NCBI GenBank assembly: GCA_903893795.1
Contig: CAITNO010000158.1
Span: 1 to 40,184 of the forward strand
Source: Candidatus Hydrogenedentota bacterium
GTDB taxonomy: Bacteria > Hydrogenedentota > Hydrogenedentia > Hydrogenedentales > CAITNO01
Direction of reading: 5' to 3'
DNA: 40,184 bases
Positions 23,958 to 35,205 of the stretch are shown here, one piece after another. The translations under genes and the position numbers were made by a program. The notes beneath the pieces are model-generated. The model saw only the letters and a list, made by a program, of their open reading frames with translations, did no database searches and was not told the DNA's origin. The first letter of the stretch is position 1. Every line of letters starts with the position of its first letter.

Positions 23958-25886
23958 TTGAAGATTGCGTCATGCAGCCGCTCGAGAGGATGCCGCGCAA
24001 AGGCTGTGTCTTTGCTACTGCTGGCCTGGTGCATGGCGGTGTGCGCGTCCGCGGCGGAGCCGTCCGCCGCAAAGCCCAATGTGATCTGGATTCTGCTCGA
24101 CGCCTGCCGGGCGCAGAATCTTTCCTGCTATGGATACGGCCGGCCCACCTCCCCGAACATGGAACGCCTGGCGCAGCGGGGTGTTCTCTTTGAACGGAAT
24201 TTCTCGCAGTCGGCACGCACCAACACGTCGGTGCCGTCCTTCATGACCGGCAGATATTTTCCCCTGCACTGCCTGGGCTGGCGCTTTAGCGGCGCCTCGG
24301 TGGCGCGGACGCCCGCCCCGGGTGAAATGCTCTTCCCCGCGATCATGAAGGAGAACGGCTACCGAACCGCCATGTTTGCCGCCTGCCCGCTCTTCCACCC
24401 TGCGGACCGGCTCTGGAAGGCCTTCGACGAGGTTGAATTCTGGGGACGGGGGCCCAAAGGTTTTCCGCAGCGCTTTGAGGCTGTCAACACGAAACTGCTG
24501 GGCTGGCTGGAACGGCAGGGAGCCCAGCCCTTCTTCCTGTACGTGCATGCCTTCGACACCCATTTTCCCCACGAGATGCTCCCGCCCTATGACCAGTGGC
24601 TGGACCCGGCCTATCCCGTGGACCAGTTGGAAAAGCTGTGGTACGGCCAGCGGTACCGGCGCAGGGACGACAAACCCTTCACGGCCGCGGACCGGGAATA
24701 CTTTCGCGCGCTCTATGACGGTGGCATACTGGATGCGGACACCCAGATCGGCCTGCTGCTGAAGAAGCTGGACGATCTCCATTTGGCCGACAACACCTAT
24801 GTGGTTATCGGCGCGGACCACGGGCAGGTGCTCGGGGAGGACGGCAGGACCGTGGCGCACGAACCTTCCTGCGACGAGGACCTGCATGTGCCGCTGCTGC
24901 TTGCCGGTCCGGGGCTTCCCGCGGGCAGGCGCATCGCCATGCTGACGGAGAACACCGACATCGTGCCCACGCTGTCCGACCTGCTGCACCTGAAGACCGA
25001 CGCCACCTATGACGGCGTCAGTCTGACGCCGTGGCTGCACGGGGACAACCCCAAACCCGCCCACGATTACATCTTTTCAAAGCCCTACTGTTTTGCCGAC
25101 CGCTATGATTCGCCCGGCCTTTTTGTGCTGCAGACGCCGGAGGAAAAATTCGAATACGATTTGCAGTCGCGCGTCTCCAACCTGTGGCAGGTTCCCGATT
25201 TGGCGGCCGGACATGTGGACATCCGGGGCAGGCACCCGGAACGAATCGCCCTGCTGGAGACAAGGATGCTCGAAGAGCGGATGACGCTCTACAAGAAGTA
25301 TCTTTCGCTGCCCGTGGAGGCGGTGGTGGCCGATGCGGCCCTGCTCGCGCGGGAGGCACAGCCGCCGGATGCCGTGGTGGACACCTATTTCCTTTCAGGA
25401 AAAGGCGAGCCGGAGGAACTGTGCACGGACAACAAGTGGGCCTATACGGAAGGGAAGCTCTGGTGCTGCGGCGCCAAAGAACTGTGCCCGCCGCTGACGG
25501 TCTCCCTGTCCGCCCCCAACGGTCGCTACACCGCGCGCGTGGCCGTGCTGAACAATAGCAGCCTCAAGGGGGAACCTGCCTCGGCCCTGCGCGTGACCCT
25601 GAACGGCGCCGCAACGCCGCGGCAGGTGGTGGCCGATGACCTACCTCCCGACCAGGCCCGCTTCCAGATGATTGAGCTGGGGGAATGCGAGGTCAAGAAC
25701 GGCGCGGTGCGCCTGGTATTTGAGCAGGGGGACCACCGGCACTGGGCGGCGCTGTCGGCCTTCGTGATGGTGCCCGTCAGGCCCGACGGGGCTGCGGGTG
25801 CCCCCGCACCGCACTGGCTGGAACCGGAAACACCCGGTGACCGCAAGGATGCCGAAGAGGTCATGAAAAGCCTCGGATACCTCTGA
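23958..25886 (+). CDS. Secreted sulfatase-like protein of the alkaline phosphatase superfamily, Thr in the nucleophile position
   Basis: This 642-residue paralogue of the divergent gene has the same order of domains. TTG 23958 is chosen as start: GGAGG (23944-23948) lies nine bases upstream, and the protein then opens with a clean signal peptide, hydrophobic VSLLLLAWCMAVCA and cleavage near ASA|AE (residue 32). Asp48 (ILLDACR), SCYGYGRPTSP, HAFDTHFPHE and IGADHGQVLGEDG supply metal ligands. The nucleophile region is TNTSVPSFMTGR with Thr88 where FGly would be. The C-terminal beta module (TDNKWAYTEGKLW, GRYTARVAVLN, RLVFEQGDHRHW) and the end MKSLGYL mirror the neighbour. It is exported or periplasmic and probably hydrolyses or transfers a sulfate- or phosphate-type ester; the substrate is not determined. 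Confidence 0.88.
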   Translation: MKIASCSRSRGCRAKAVSLLLLAWCMAVCASAAEPSAAKPNVIWILLDACRAQNLSCYGYGRPTSPNMERLAQRGVLFERNFSQSARTNTSVPSFMTGRYFPLHCLGWRFSGASVARTPAPGEMLFPAIMKENGYRTAMFAACPLFHPADRLWKAFDEVEFWGRGPKGFPQRFEAVNTKLLGWLERQGAQPFFLYVHAFDTHFPHEMLPPYDQWLDPAYPVDQLEKLWYGQRYRRRDDKPFTAADREYFRALYDGGILDADTQIGLLLKKLDDLHLADNTYVVIGADHGQVLGEDGRTVAHEPSCDEDLHVPLLLAGPGLPAGRRIAMLTENTDIVPTLSDLLHLKTDATYDGVSLTPWLHGDNPKPAHDYIFSKPYCFADRYDSPGLFVLQTPEEKFEYDLQSRVSNLWQVPDLAAGHVDIRGRHPERIALLETRMLEERMTLYKKYLSLPVEAVVADAALLAREAQPPDAVVDTYFLSGKGEPEELCTDNKWAYTEGKLWCCGAKELCPPLTVSLSAPNGRYTARVAVLNNSSLKGEPASALRVTLNGAATPRQVVADDLPPDQARFQMIELGECEVKNGAVRLVFEQGDHRHWAALSAFVMVPVRPDGAAGAPAPHWLEPETPGDRKDAEEVMKSLGYL

Positions 25887-25974
25887 CGGAACGAGCGTGA
25901 ACGGTGGAAAGCCGCCGGGGGACTGGCTCCTGTTTCCCGCCCAAGGCCAGGCGTGGCCACCAGAAACCCACAAC

Positions 25975-26090
25975 GGAAACAGGTGCCTGTACCCGAGTCA
26001 CCAAGACTTCGCGGCACCGGTACAGCCACCATTTTCAGGGATCAGCCTCGGTTGGCAGAATTGGGTCCACGGCTGAAAATGGTGGCAGTC
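25975..26090. repeat. REP-like inverted repeats in a convergent gap
   Basis: A perfect 14-bp inverted repeat, GCCACCATTTTCAG (26025-26038) and its complement (26073-26086), is preceded by GGTGCCTGTACCC at 25982-25994. The 275-bp gap between the stops of the plus-strand sulfatase-like gene and carB holds no gene that I can support. It may end transcription from both sides. Confidence 0.6.
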
Positions 26091-26161
26091 CCCCTGCGGC
26101 GCTAACCCCACAGGGCCTGCGGAGGCGATTCATGGAAAAAAAGCGGCTCGGTTCGGAATGC

Positions 26162-29404
<3,243 letters not shown>

Positions 29405-29497
29405 GGCACGTTCCCCGTTCCCGGACGGCCGCATGCGCCGTCCCGGCGGTTGGGTTCTTCGGTGTCATCAGTCAGCACCGGCTGGCGCCGGCGTTTG

Positions 29498-29965
29498 TCA
29501 GTAGGTAATTTCCAGAATGCGCAGCTTCAGGTCGCCCGCGGGCACCATTGCCACCGCCTCGTCGCCGACGCCGCAGCCCATGATCGCTTTACCCACGGGG
29601 GACTGCGTGGACAACTTGCCCGCCGCCAGGTCGGCTTCCACCGGACTGACCAGCGAGTACGTTATCTCCTTTTTCGTCTTCAGGTTAAGCACGCGGACCG
29701 TGCAGCCGACATAGGCCTTGCTCGTGTCCACGTCCTGCACATCGACAATCACCGCGCGGGTGATCTTGTCTTCCAGGTCGCGGATGCGCGCGTGGAGCAT
29801 GGCCTGCATTTCTTTCGCCGAATGGTATTCGGCGTTCTCTTTCAGGTCGCCCAAGCTGCGGGCATGCTCGATCTGGTCCGCCACCACCATGCGCCGCTCG
29901 CTCATCGCGACCAGATCCGCTTTCATCTTCGTCAGCCCGTCGGCCGACACATACAGCTTTTCCAT
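29498..29965 (-). CDS. greA: Transcription elongation factor GreA
   Basis: GreA enters the secondary channel of stalled RNA polymerase and stimulates cleavage of the backtracked transcript. The protein is 155 residues, the normal length. The N-terminal coiled coil holds the family motif GDLKENAEYHSAKE, whose acidic residues act at the polymerase active site. The C-terminal FKBP-like domain includes YSLVSPVEADLAAGKLSTQSPVGKAIMG. It is followed by carB on the same strand. An intrinsic terminator hairpin lies just upstream of its start, so its transcription deserves attention. Confidence 0.96.
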   Translation of the reverse strand: MEKLYVSADGLTKMKADLVAMSERRMVVADQIEHARSLGDLKENAEYHSAKEMQAMLHARIRDLEDKITRAVIVDVQDVDTSKAYVGCTVRVLNLKTKKEITYSLVSPVEADLAAGKLSTQSPVGKAIMGCGVGDEAVAMVPAGDLKLRILEITY

Positions 29966-29990
29966 GGATCGTTACCGCCTTGGATCAGTC

Positions 29991-30023
29991 AAAAAAAGGG
30001 CCGCCACACCCCGTGCTGGCGGC
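29991..30023 (-). terminator. Intrinsic terminator between the MFS gene and greA
   Basis: On the minus strand a 7-bp perfect GC stem (GCCGCCA and TGGCGGC, loop 10) is followed by CC and then seven T. This is a canonical rho-independent terminator. It lies about 160 bp after the MFS stop and 26 bp before the greA start, so it probably ends the MFS transcript. Confidence 0.75.
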
Positions 30024-30039
30024 ATCCCAATGCGCCCGA

Positions 30040-30048
30040 AGTATAGCA
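30040..30048 (-). promoter_or_regulatory. Extended -10 element upstream of greA
   Basis: The minus strand reads TGCTATACT, an extended -10, about 75 bp upstream of the greA ATG. It lies on the far side of the terminator hairpin, so any transcript from it would meet that hairpin almost at once. No clear -35. Confidence 0.35.
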
Positions 30049-30180
30049 GAAAAGGCCCCGCCGGGGAAAATCCGCGAAAATACCGGGCCGGCAGACAGGA
30101 CGGGCGATGGCCTATTCCCGTTTGTCCGTGTGCGTCCGTGTCTGTACCTGTTCGTCCGTGCCGGGGCCGTCCGGACAGCA

Positions 30181-31407
30181 CTAATCCGCTGCGCCGGGCG
30201 CAATCAGCTTCGACTCTTTGAGCCGGGTGCAGACCAGCACATTGAGGGCCGTCAGCCCCAGGAAAAGGACCATGAACGGCGTCATGGAACCGCCCGCGGA
30301 GCGAAAAGCCTGCATCCCGTAGATAAAGGCCGCGCCCGAAATCTGCCCCGCCAGCAGGAGAATGCCCTGCGAGGTGGATTCAGGCGCAGGATGGCTCAGT
30401 TCGGCGCCATATTGGAAGCCGATGGGTCCGGCGCTCATGCTGGAGAAACCCAAAATGAAGCTGGCGCCGAGCAATACGGCGTAGTTGGTGGCAAAGGCGA
30501 GGCCCGCAAGGCCCGGAAGAGTGAAAAACACCGCCAGGGTCAGGAAGGGCACGCGTTTGCCCATCCTGTCGGAGAGCGGAGGCAGGATGGACGCCCCCAG
30601 GATGCCGCCCAGAATCATGGCCGCGCCGGCCATGCCCGCCTGTTCTTCAGTGAAACCGCGGGGGGCAAGGATTTGCTCGATCCAGGTGGTAACGGCGTTA
30701 AAAATGCCCAGACCAATGAAAAACAGGCCCAGAAGCAGCAGCATTTGCCTTTGTCCCAGAATATGACGCAGACCTTCGGCCACGCCAAAGCGCGCCTCCT
30801 CCTCCATTGGAGAGGGCGGCGTCGGGGGTGCTGCCCGGAAAAAGAGGAAGAACAGGACTGCCACTGCGGCGGCCGCCACACCGTAGACCAGAAACATGCC
30901 ATCCATGCCAAAGGCATGCACCAGTATGGGGGTGACGGCCATGGCGATGATGATGCCCACATACTGGGACAGGGCCGCCAGACCGGTCGCGGTCGCCCGC
31001 TCTTTCATGGGGAACCATGTTGCGCCCAGGCGGGTGTAGGCGTTGAGGATGAAGGGTTGGGCCACCGCAAGCCCCAGTTGGGACAGGCACACCAGCCCAT
31101 AGTGGGCCGCGCAAAGGCCTTTCAGCAGACCGAAAACCCCCATCAGCGCCGCGCCGACGCCGATGCCGGTGCGGATGCCGTAGGTGTCGATAATGTAGGA
31201 GGCGGGCAGGCTGACCACGATGTAGGCCAGCATGAAGATCATGGAGAGGAACCCTATGGACAGGGGCGAGACCCCGTAATGGAGCGCCGCCTCGCTGGTG
31301 ACTGGGGCCAGGGCCACCCAGTGAATCTCAATCACCACATTGAGCAGGGCAAAGAGGACCAGCACCACCCATCGATAGCCGTACACCGTTGTTCTTGTCT
31401 GTTCCAT
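30181..31407 (-). CDS. Major facilitator superfamily transporter, FLVCR/SLC49-like
   Basis: This inner-membrane protein of 408 residues has about twelve hydrophobic segments and a charged central loop (~205-225, PPTPPSPMEEEARFG). WFPMKERATATGLA after helix 4 and GPIGFQYGAELSHPAPESTSQG after helix 10 resemble the eukaryotic FLVCR/SLC49 group, whose members carry haem, choline or related solutes. VALAPVTSEAALHYGVS near the N-terminus is also of that kind. The substrate cannot be assigned. I prefer the ATG at 31407, just after GGGGTGA, over the GTG six bases earlier. It is divergent from the radical SAM gene across about 130 bp. Confidence 0.88.
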   Translation of the reverse strand: MEQTRTTVYGYRWVVLVLFALLNVVIEIHWVALAPVTSEAALHYGVSPLSIGFLSMIFMLAYIVVSLPASYIIDTYGIRTGIGVGAALMGVFGLLKGLCAAHYGLVCLSQLGLAVAQPFILNAYTRLGATWFPMKERATATGLAALSQYVGIIIAMAVTPILVHAFGMDGMFLVYGVAAAAVAVLFFLFFRAAPPTPPSPMEEEARFGVAEGLRHILGQRQMLLLLGLFFIGLGIFNAVTTWIEQILAPRGFTEEQAGMAGAAMILGGILGASILPPLSDRMGKRVPFLTLAVFFTLPGLAGLAFATNYAVLLGASFILGFSSMSAGPIGFQYGAELSHPAPESTSQGILLLAGQISGAAFIYGMQAFRSAGGSMTPFMVLFLGLTALNVLVCTRLKESKLIAPGAAD

Positions 31408-31537
31408 GTTCACCCCGAATGGCGGTCAGAATGTGTGGCGGGTACTATACACGATTTTGTTTCACGGCCGCCGGGGTGCTTTTGCCCGTGCCGGGCGTTA
31501 GAATAGAAAGAGCGGCCCCTTTCCGCCAGGAGAACCC

Positions 31538-32695
31538 ATGTCCGACAGCACCGACAAGCGATGGTTCAGCGTTTCCAGCCTGTATGCGACCGTGCAGCGG
31601 CTCTACAGCGAGGTGCCCTACCGGTATTTCCGGTCGGGCTATGCCTTTCCGGCCTGGCACTACTATTTGGAGGTGACACGCCGGTGCAACCTGCGCTGCC
31701 GCATGTGCCAGTACATCGAGTGGCTGGAGAAGGTGCCGGTCCACGAACAGGCGCAGGATGAGCTGACCACGGACGAATGGCTCCGGGTGATTGACCAGGT
31801 GGGCCGTTTTGGCTTCATCACCTTCACCGGGGGCGAGCCTTTTATACGCAAGGACTTCATGGAGCTGCTGGAGCACGCCTCGCGCCGGACCCGCACCCAT
31901 TTCATTTCCAACACGACGATGATGCCTCAGGACCGGGCGGAGCGGGTGGTGGCCCTGGCCCCGGCACGGCTCGGCGGAATGGGGCTGAATTTCATGGGCA
32001 CCTCGCTGGAGGCGCCGGGAAGCCTGCACGATGAAATCCGGCAGATGCAGGGGGCCTTTGAACGGACCATGGAGGGCATCCGCACGCTGCGCGCCGTGCG
32101 CGACCGCGCGGGAAAACGCTGCCCCATGATCCACGTGACCACGGTCATCCAGAAGGATAACGTGCATGTGCTGCACCTGATGCCGAAAGTGGTTGCCGAG
32201 GCGGGCGGCGAAGTCTTCAACCTGGTCACGGAGACCCGGCAGCACGAACTGCCCGGCCTGGGCGACGCAGACCCCTGCTCCTATCGCGTGGAACAGATTG
32301 CCTGGCCCCGCATCGACCCGGCCGCGCTGGCCGAGGCGCTGGACAAGACCGAGACCGCCGCGCGCGAGGCGGGCATTGAACTGCGCCTGCCGCGCATGCC
32401 CCGCGCGGACCTTGTGCGCTATTACGACGCAAGCATTGACCTGCGAAACTACGAATGCCGCCACGCCTGGCACTCGCTCTTTGTGGGGCGCCGGGGCGAT
32501 GTCTATCCCTGCTGGATCCTGAAGGCGGGGAACGTGCGCGAGCACAGCATCGCCGAGATTTGGAACAACCCCGTCATGCGGCATTTCCGGCAGACCTGCC
32601 AGAAGCGTCTTTTCGTCATGTGCCCCGGCTGCTGCTTCCTCGAACACAGGGGCGGCGAAAGTGAATGCGGCTGCGGAGACCAGTGCGGGTCGTGA
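31538..32695 (+). CDS. Radical SAM protein with SPASM-like C-terminal domain
   Basis: This cytoplasmic 385-residue enzyme has the radical SAM cluster motif Cys50-x3-Cys54-x2-Cys57 (CNLRCRMC), which binds a 4Fe-4S cluster and S-adenosylmethionine. FITFTGGEPFIRKDF supplies the GGEP SAM-binding motif. The C-terminal region (about 310-385) has many cysteines, including YECRHAW, DVYPCW, MCPGCCF and the terminal SECGCGDQCGS, as expected for auxiliary cluster (SPASM-type) binding. SPASM proteins modify peptides, cofactors or enzymes; no substrate peptide is seen nearby. AGGAG lies six bases upstream of the ATG. It ends convergently with the Nudix gene. Confidence 0.92.
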   Translation: MSDSTDKRWFSVSSLYATVQRLYSEVPYRYFRSGYAFPAWHYYLEVTRRCNLRCRMCQYIEWLEKVPVHEQAQDELTTDEWLRVIDQVGRFGFITFTGGEPFIRKDFMELLEHASRRTRTHFISNTTMMPQDRAERVVALAPARLGGMGLNFMGTSLEAPGSLHDEIRQMQGAFERTMEGIRTLRAVRDRAGKRCPMIHVTTVIQKDNVHVLHLMPKVVAEAGGEVFNLVTETRQHELPGLGDADPCSYRVEQIAWPRIDPAALAEALDKTETAAREAGIELRLPRMPRADLVRYYDASIDLRNYECRHAWHSLFVGRRGDVYPCWILKAGNVREHSIAEIWNNPVMRHFRQTCQKRLFVMCPGCCFLEHRGGESECGCGDQCGS

Positions 32696-32703
32696 AACTG
32701 AAG

Positions 32704-32736
32704 ACGGTGCGCTCCGCTTTGCTGCGCACACCCTAC
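32704..32736 (-). repeat. Dispersed hairpin repeat (family 1, copy 2) in a convergent gap
   Basis: Its reverse complement matches 15738-15770 at 30 of 33 positions. GTGCGC and GCGCAC can pair around TCCGCTTTGCT. It fills the 50-bp gap between two convergent stop codons, where a bidirectional terminator would be expected. Confidence 0.65.
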
Positions 32737-32745
32737 GAAAGTGGC

Positions 32746-33201
32746 TCAAAACGCCGCGCGAATGGCCTCCCGGTGGTTTTCAATCATCGCGCGCTCGTCG
32801 GGCCAAAACATGTCGGGGAGCGCATCCAGGGGAAACCAGTCCATGCCGGGGTGATGCTCCACATCCATGATGACCCCCTGCACCTGCGCGGTCTCGTAGA
32901 GTCCGTAATGAATGATGGACCAGAAACGGCGCTCCGATTCGAGCCGCTCCAGCACGGCCAGATCGCCGCGCTTGGTGAGCGCGCTCAGCCCCGCCTCCTC
33001 CTCGATCTCGCGCAGCGCGGCGGTGTCGATATCCTCCCCCGGCTCGACGCCCCCCTTGGGCAGCACCCAGCCGTCAATGTTGACCTCGCGCGCCAGCGCC
33101 ACCATCAGCCCCGCCGGGCTGCGGCGCACCACCACACCGCCCGCCGTCAGGCGTTCCCGTATGCCGCAGGGTTTGCAGTACCACGTGTGATCTATCTTCA
33201 T
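32746..33201 (-). CDS. Nudix hydrolase
   Basis: This 151-residue protein hydrolyses a nucleoside diphosphate linked to another moiety, by family. The Nudix box is complete at residues 50-72 (GX5EX7REUXEEXGU: GGVEPGE, then REIEEEAGL), with the metal-binding glutamates present. The N-terminus has TWYCKPCG, a single CxxC that could bind metal or be incidental. The Ap4A/NTP-type substrate cannot be distinguished by sequence alone. It starts 43 bp after the TMTC-like gene on the same strand, so it is probably the last gene of that unit. Confidence 0.92.
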   Translation of the reverse strand: MKIDHTWYCKPCGIRERLTAGGVVVRRSPAGLMVALAREVNIDGWVLPKGGVEPGEDIDTAALREIEEEAGLSALTKRGDLAVLERLESERRFWSIIHYGLYETAQVQGVIMDVEHHPGMDWFPLDALPDMFWPDERAMIENHREAIRAAF

Positions 33202-33244
33202 GCCTGTTGTCCGGAGAGTTGGGTTGGCGGTATGCGTCGCGGCG

Positions 33245-35092
33245 TCAGGAGCCGGTCTTCTGCGCCTTCGCGTCCGCTTCGGCCTTGTTCAGCCGGTCCA
33301 TCGCGCCTTTGACCCGGCTGCGCGTTTCGTTGCTGTCCGGGAACTGCTGCAGTTCGGCGCGGGCCTCGTCGAAACGCTTGAGCTGGATGAGGCAGGTCAC
33401 GTATTCGTTTCTAATCGGAAATTCGTTGGGGTTCAGTTCGGCGGCGCGCTTGAAATAGGGCAGCGCCTCCGCGGGCCCCCGCAGGCTTTGCAGAATCGTC
33501 GCGTATTTGCTCTGGTAGACCTGGGCATAGGCGAAATCGTCGGCGCGGGGCGCCATCAGCTTCACCGCCTCCTCGTTCTTGCCCATGCTGGACAGCATGG
33601 AACCCAAGTTCATGACGTAGAAGGGGTGGTTGGGCTCCACCCGGACCGCCTCGCGCAGATGGGCGAGGGCCTCCTCCCGCAACCCCTGCTGCAGCCGCAC
33701 CGAGGCGAGGCTGTTGTGGACAAGGGCGTTGTCCGGCGTCACCGCGAGGGTGCGCAGGAGCAGGCGCTCCGAATCGTGCCAGAAGGAGGTCTGCCAGACG
33801 CAGGCGGCGGCGGTCGCAACCACCAGCGCGGCGGCGCAGGCCAGTTCGACGGGGTTGGGACGGAACGGGGAAAGCGGTGCGGGCGGGACGCCGCCCTTGG
33901 TCGGTCGCGCCGGAATCGGGACCGTCGGGAGGGCGGCCCTGCGCGAATAGGCAAAGATTCCCCACGCCACCGCAACGAAGAGCCCCATGTGGGGGATGTA
34001 AGAGTAGCGGTCGGCCATGGAGGTGTTGGCGAAACCCACGATGCCGATGACGGGGACAAAGGTTCCCAGAAACCAGCACCAGGCGACGGCCGGATAACCC
34101 TTGCGCCACAGCACCAGCACGAGCGCCGTGACCAGCGCCAGGAGCGCGGCGGAGCCGAGAAACCATGCCAGCGTAAGCTTGGAGCCGAGCACCGGATCGT
34201 GCAGGGCAAGCGGCACGGGATACAGCGTGTGCCAGAGGTACCGGGCATAACTTACCACGGCATTCTGCAGCCGCGACGTGTCCCCGTAGAGGCGCTGGTT
34301 CATGTCAATCGCCCCCAGGTCGCGCTGACCCACATAGGCCATCACGGCGGTCAGTCCGGAAAGCACGAACAGGGGTGTCTTCTCTCCCGCCAGCCAGAGC
34401 CCCTGTTTCCACAGGGGTGGGCCGTCTTTTTGCAGCCTCCCCAGCGGCCAGGCATCGAGCAGCAGCAGCGCGGCGGGCAGGGTCACGGCCATGGGTTTTC
34501 CCATCATGGCCAGCCCCCCCGCGGCGGTCACCGCCATCATCCGCAGCACCGACGGACGCGCCGCGTAGCGTGCGTAGAGCAGGACCGTCAGCGCGAAGAA
34601 GAAGGCGCAGGTAAGCTCCTTGCGGCTGGACACAAAGGCCACCACGCCCGCCCGCATGGGGTGGAGCGCGAAGAGCAGCACGGCCAGTGCGCTTTCCCAA
34701 GGACGTCCCGTGAGGGCAACCAACGCGAGATACCAGACGGCCACGGCCAGCGCGTGCCAGAGCAGGTTGTCGGCGTGGTGTCCCGAGGCGTTCTTTCCGA
34801 AGAGGGTCACGTCGGTCAGGTGCGTCAGGTTGGTGATGGGCATCCAAATGCCGTAGTTGAACCCGGTGGCCGCCCACCGGAGCCCGTCGGCCGACAGCCC
34901 CTTTTGCACCTGCACGTTTCCGGTGACCATGCGGTCGTCGTCATAGTTGAGAAACTGAAAGCCCAGCACCTGGCAGAAGACAATCGCGACCAGCACCGCC
35001 AGCGCCGCCGCGACCATGAAATCACGCCGCGGCACCATCCGCGTTGTGGCAACGGCCGCGGCCTTTGTCTTTCCTTTTTGGTCCTTTTTCAT
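33245..35092 (-). CDS. TMTC-like polytopic membrane protein with C-terminal TPR repeats (probable GT-C glycosyltransferase)
   Basis: This 615-residue inner-membrane protein has about ten hydrophobic segments (residues ~25-430), then four or five TPR units (~450-600: NALVHNSLASVRLQQGLREEALAHLREAV, EALPYFKRAAELNP). The first periplasmic loop has FLNYDDDRMVTG, an acidic motif in the place where GT-C enzymes bind the lipid-linked sugar. FALHPMRAGVVAFVSSRKEL corresponds to the HP...V.W...R..L pattern of TMTC (DUF1736) proteins. It may transfer a sugar from a lipid carrier to proteins or glycans. The start at 35092 (MKKDQKGK) is preferred, since the upstream ATG at 35179 would translate a dispersed repeat. 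It lies 113 bp after the GH172 gene. Confidence 0.86.
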   Translation of the reverse strand: MKKDQKGKTKAAAVATTRMVPRRDFMVAAALAVLVAIVFCQVLGFQFLNYDDDRMVTGNVQVQKGLSADGLRWAATGFNYGIWMPITNLTHLTDVTLFGKNASGHHADNLLWHALAVAVWYLALVALTGRPWESALAVLLFALHPMRAGVVAFVSSRKELTCAFFFALTVLLYARYAARPSVLRMMAVTAAGGLAMMGKPMAVTLPAALLLLDAWPLGRLQKDGPPLWKQGLWLAGEKTPLFVLSGLTAVMAYVGQRDLGAIDMNQRLYGDTSRLQNAVVSYARYLWHTLYPVPLALHDPVLGSKLTLAWFLGSAALLALVTALVLVLWRKGYPAVAWCWFLGTFVPVIGIVGFANTSMADRYSYIPHMGLFVAVAWGIFAYSRRAALPTVPIPARPTKGGVPPAPLSPFRPNPVELACAAALVVATAAACVWQTSFWHDSERLLLRTLAVTPDNALVHNSLASVRLQQGLREEALAHLREAVRVEPNHPFYVMNLGSMLSSMGKNEEAVKLMAPRADDFAYAQVYQSKYATILQSLRGPAEALPYFKRAAELNPNEFPIRNEYVTCLIQLKRFDEARAELQQFPDSNETRSRVKGAMDRLNKAEADAKAQKTGS

Positions 35093-35177
35093 GCCGGTCG
35101 CCCATCCTGAAAGAATAGAGTCATGAGTTCTGGCCCCGCCATTCCCTTGCCCTCCGTCACTCCCGCCGCCCCCCGTC

Positions 35178-35197
35178 ATTCCCGCGCAGGCGGGAAT
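35178..35197. repeat. ATTCCC inverted repeat (dRS3-like, family 4)
   Basis: ATTCCCGCGCAGGCGGGAAT is an inverted repeat that matches the Neisseria dRS3 consensus (ATTCCC, 8 bp, GGGAAT), known from memory. It stands 8 bp beyond the stop codon of the GH172 gene, upstream of the TMTC-like gene. Similar motifs occur in unrelated bacteria. Confidence 0.75.
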
Positions 35198-35205
35198 CCA
35201 GGCCC

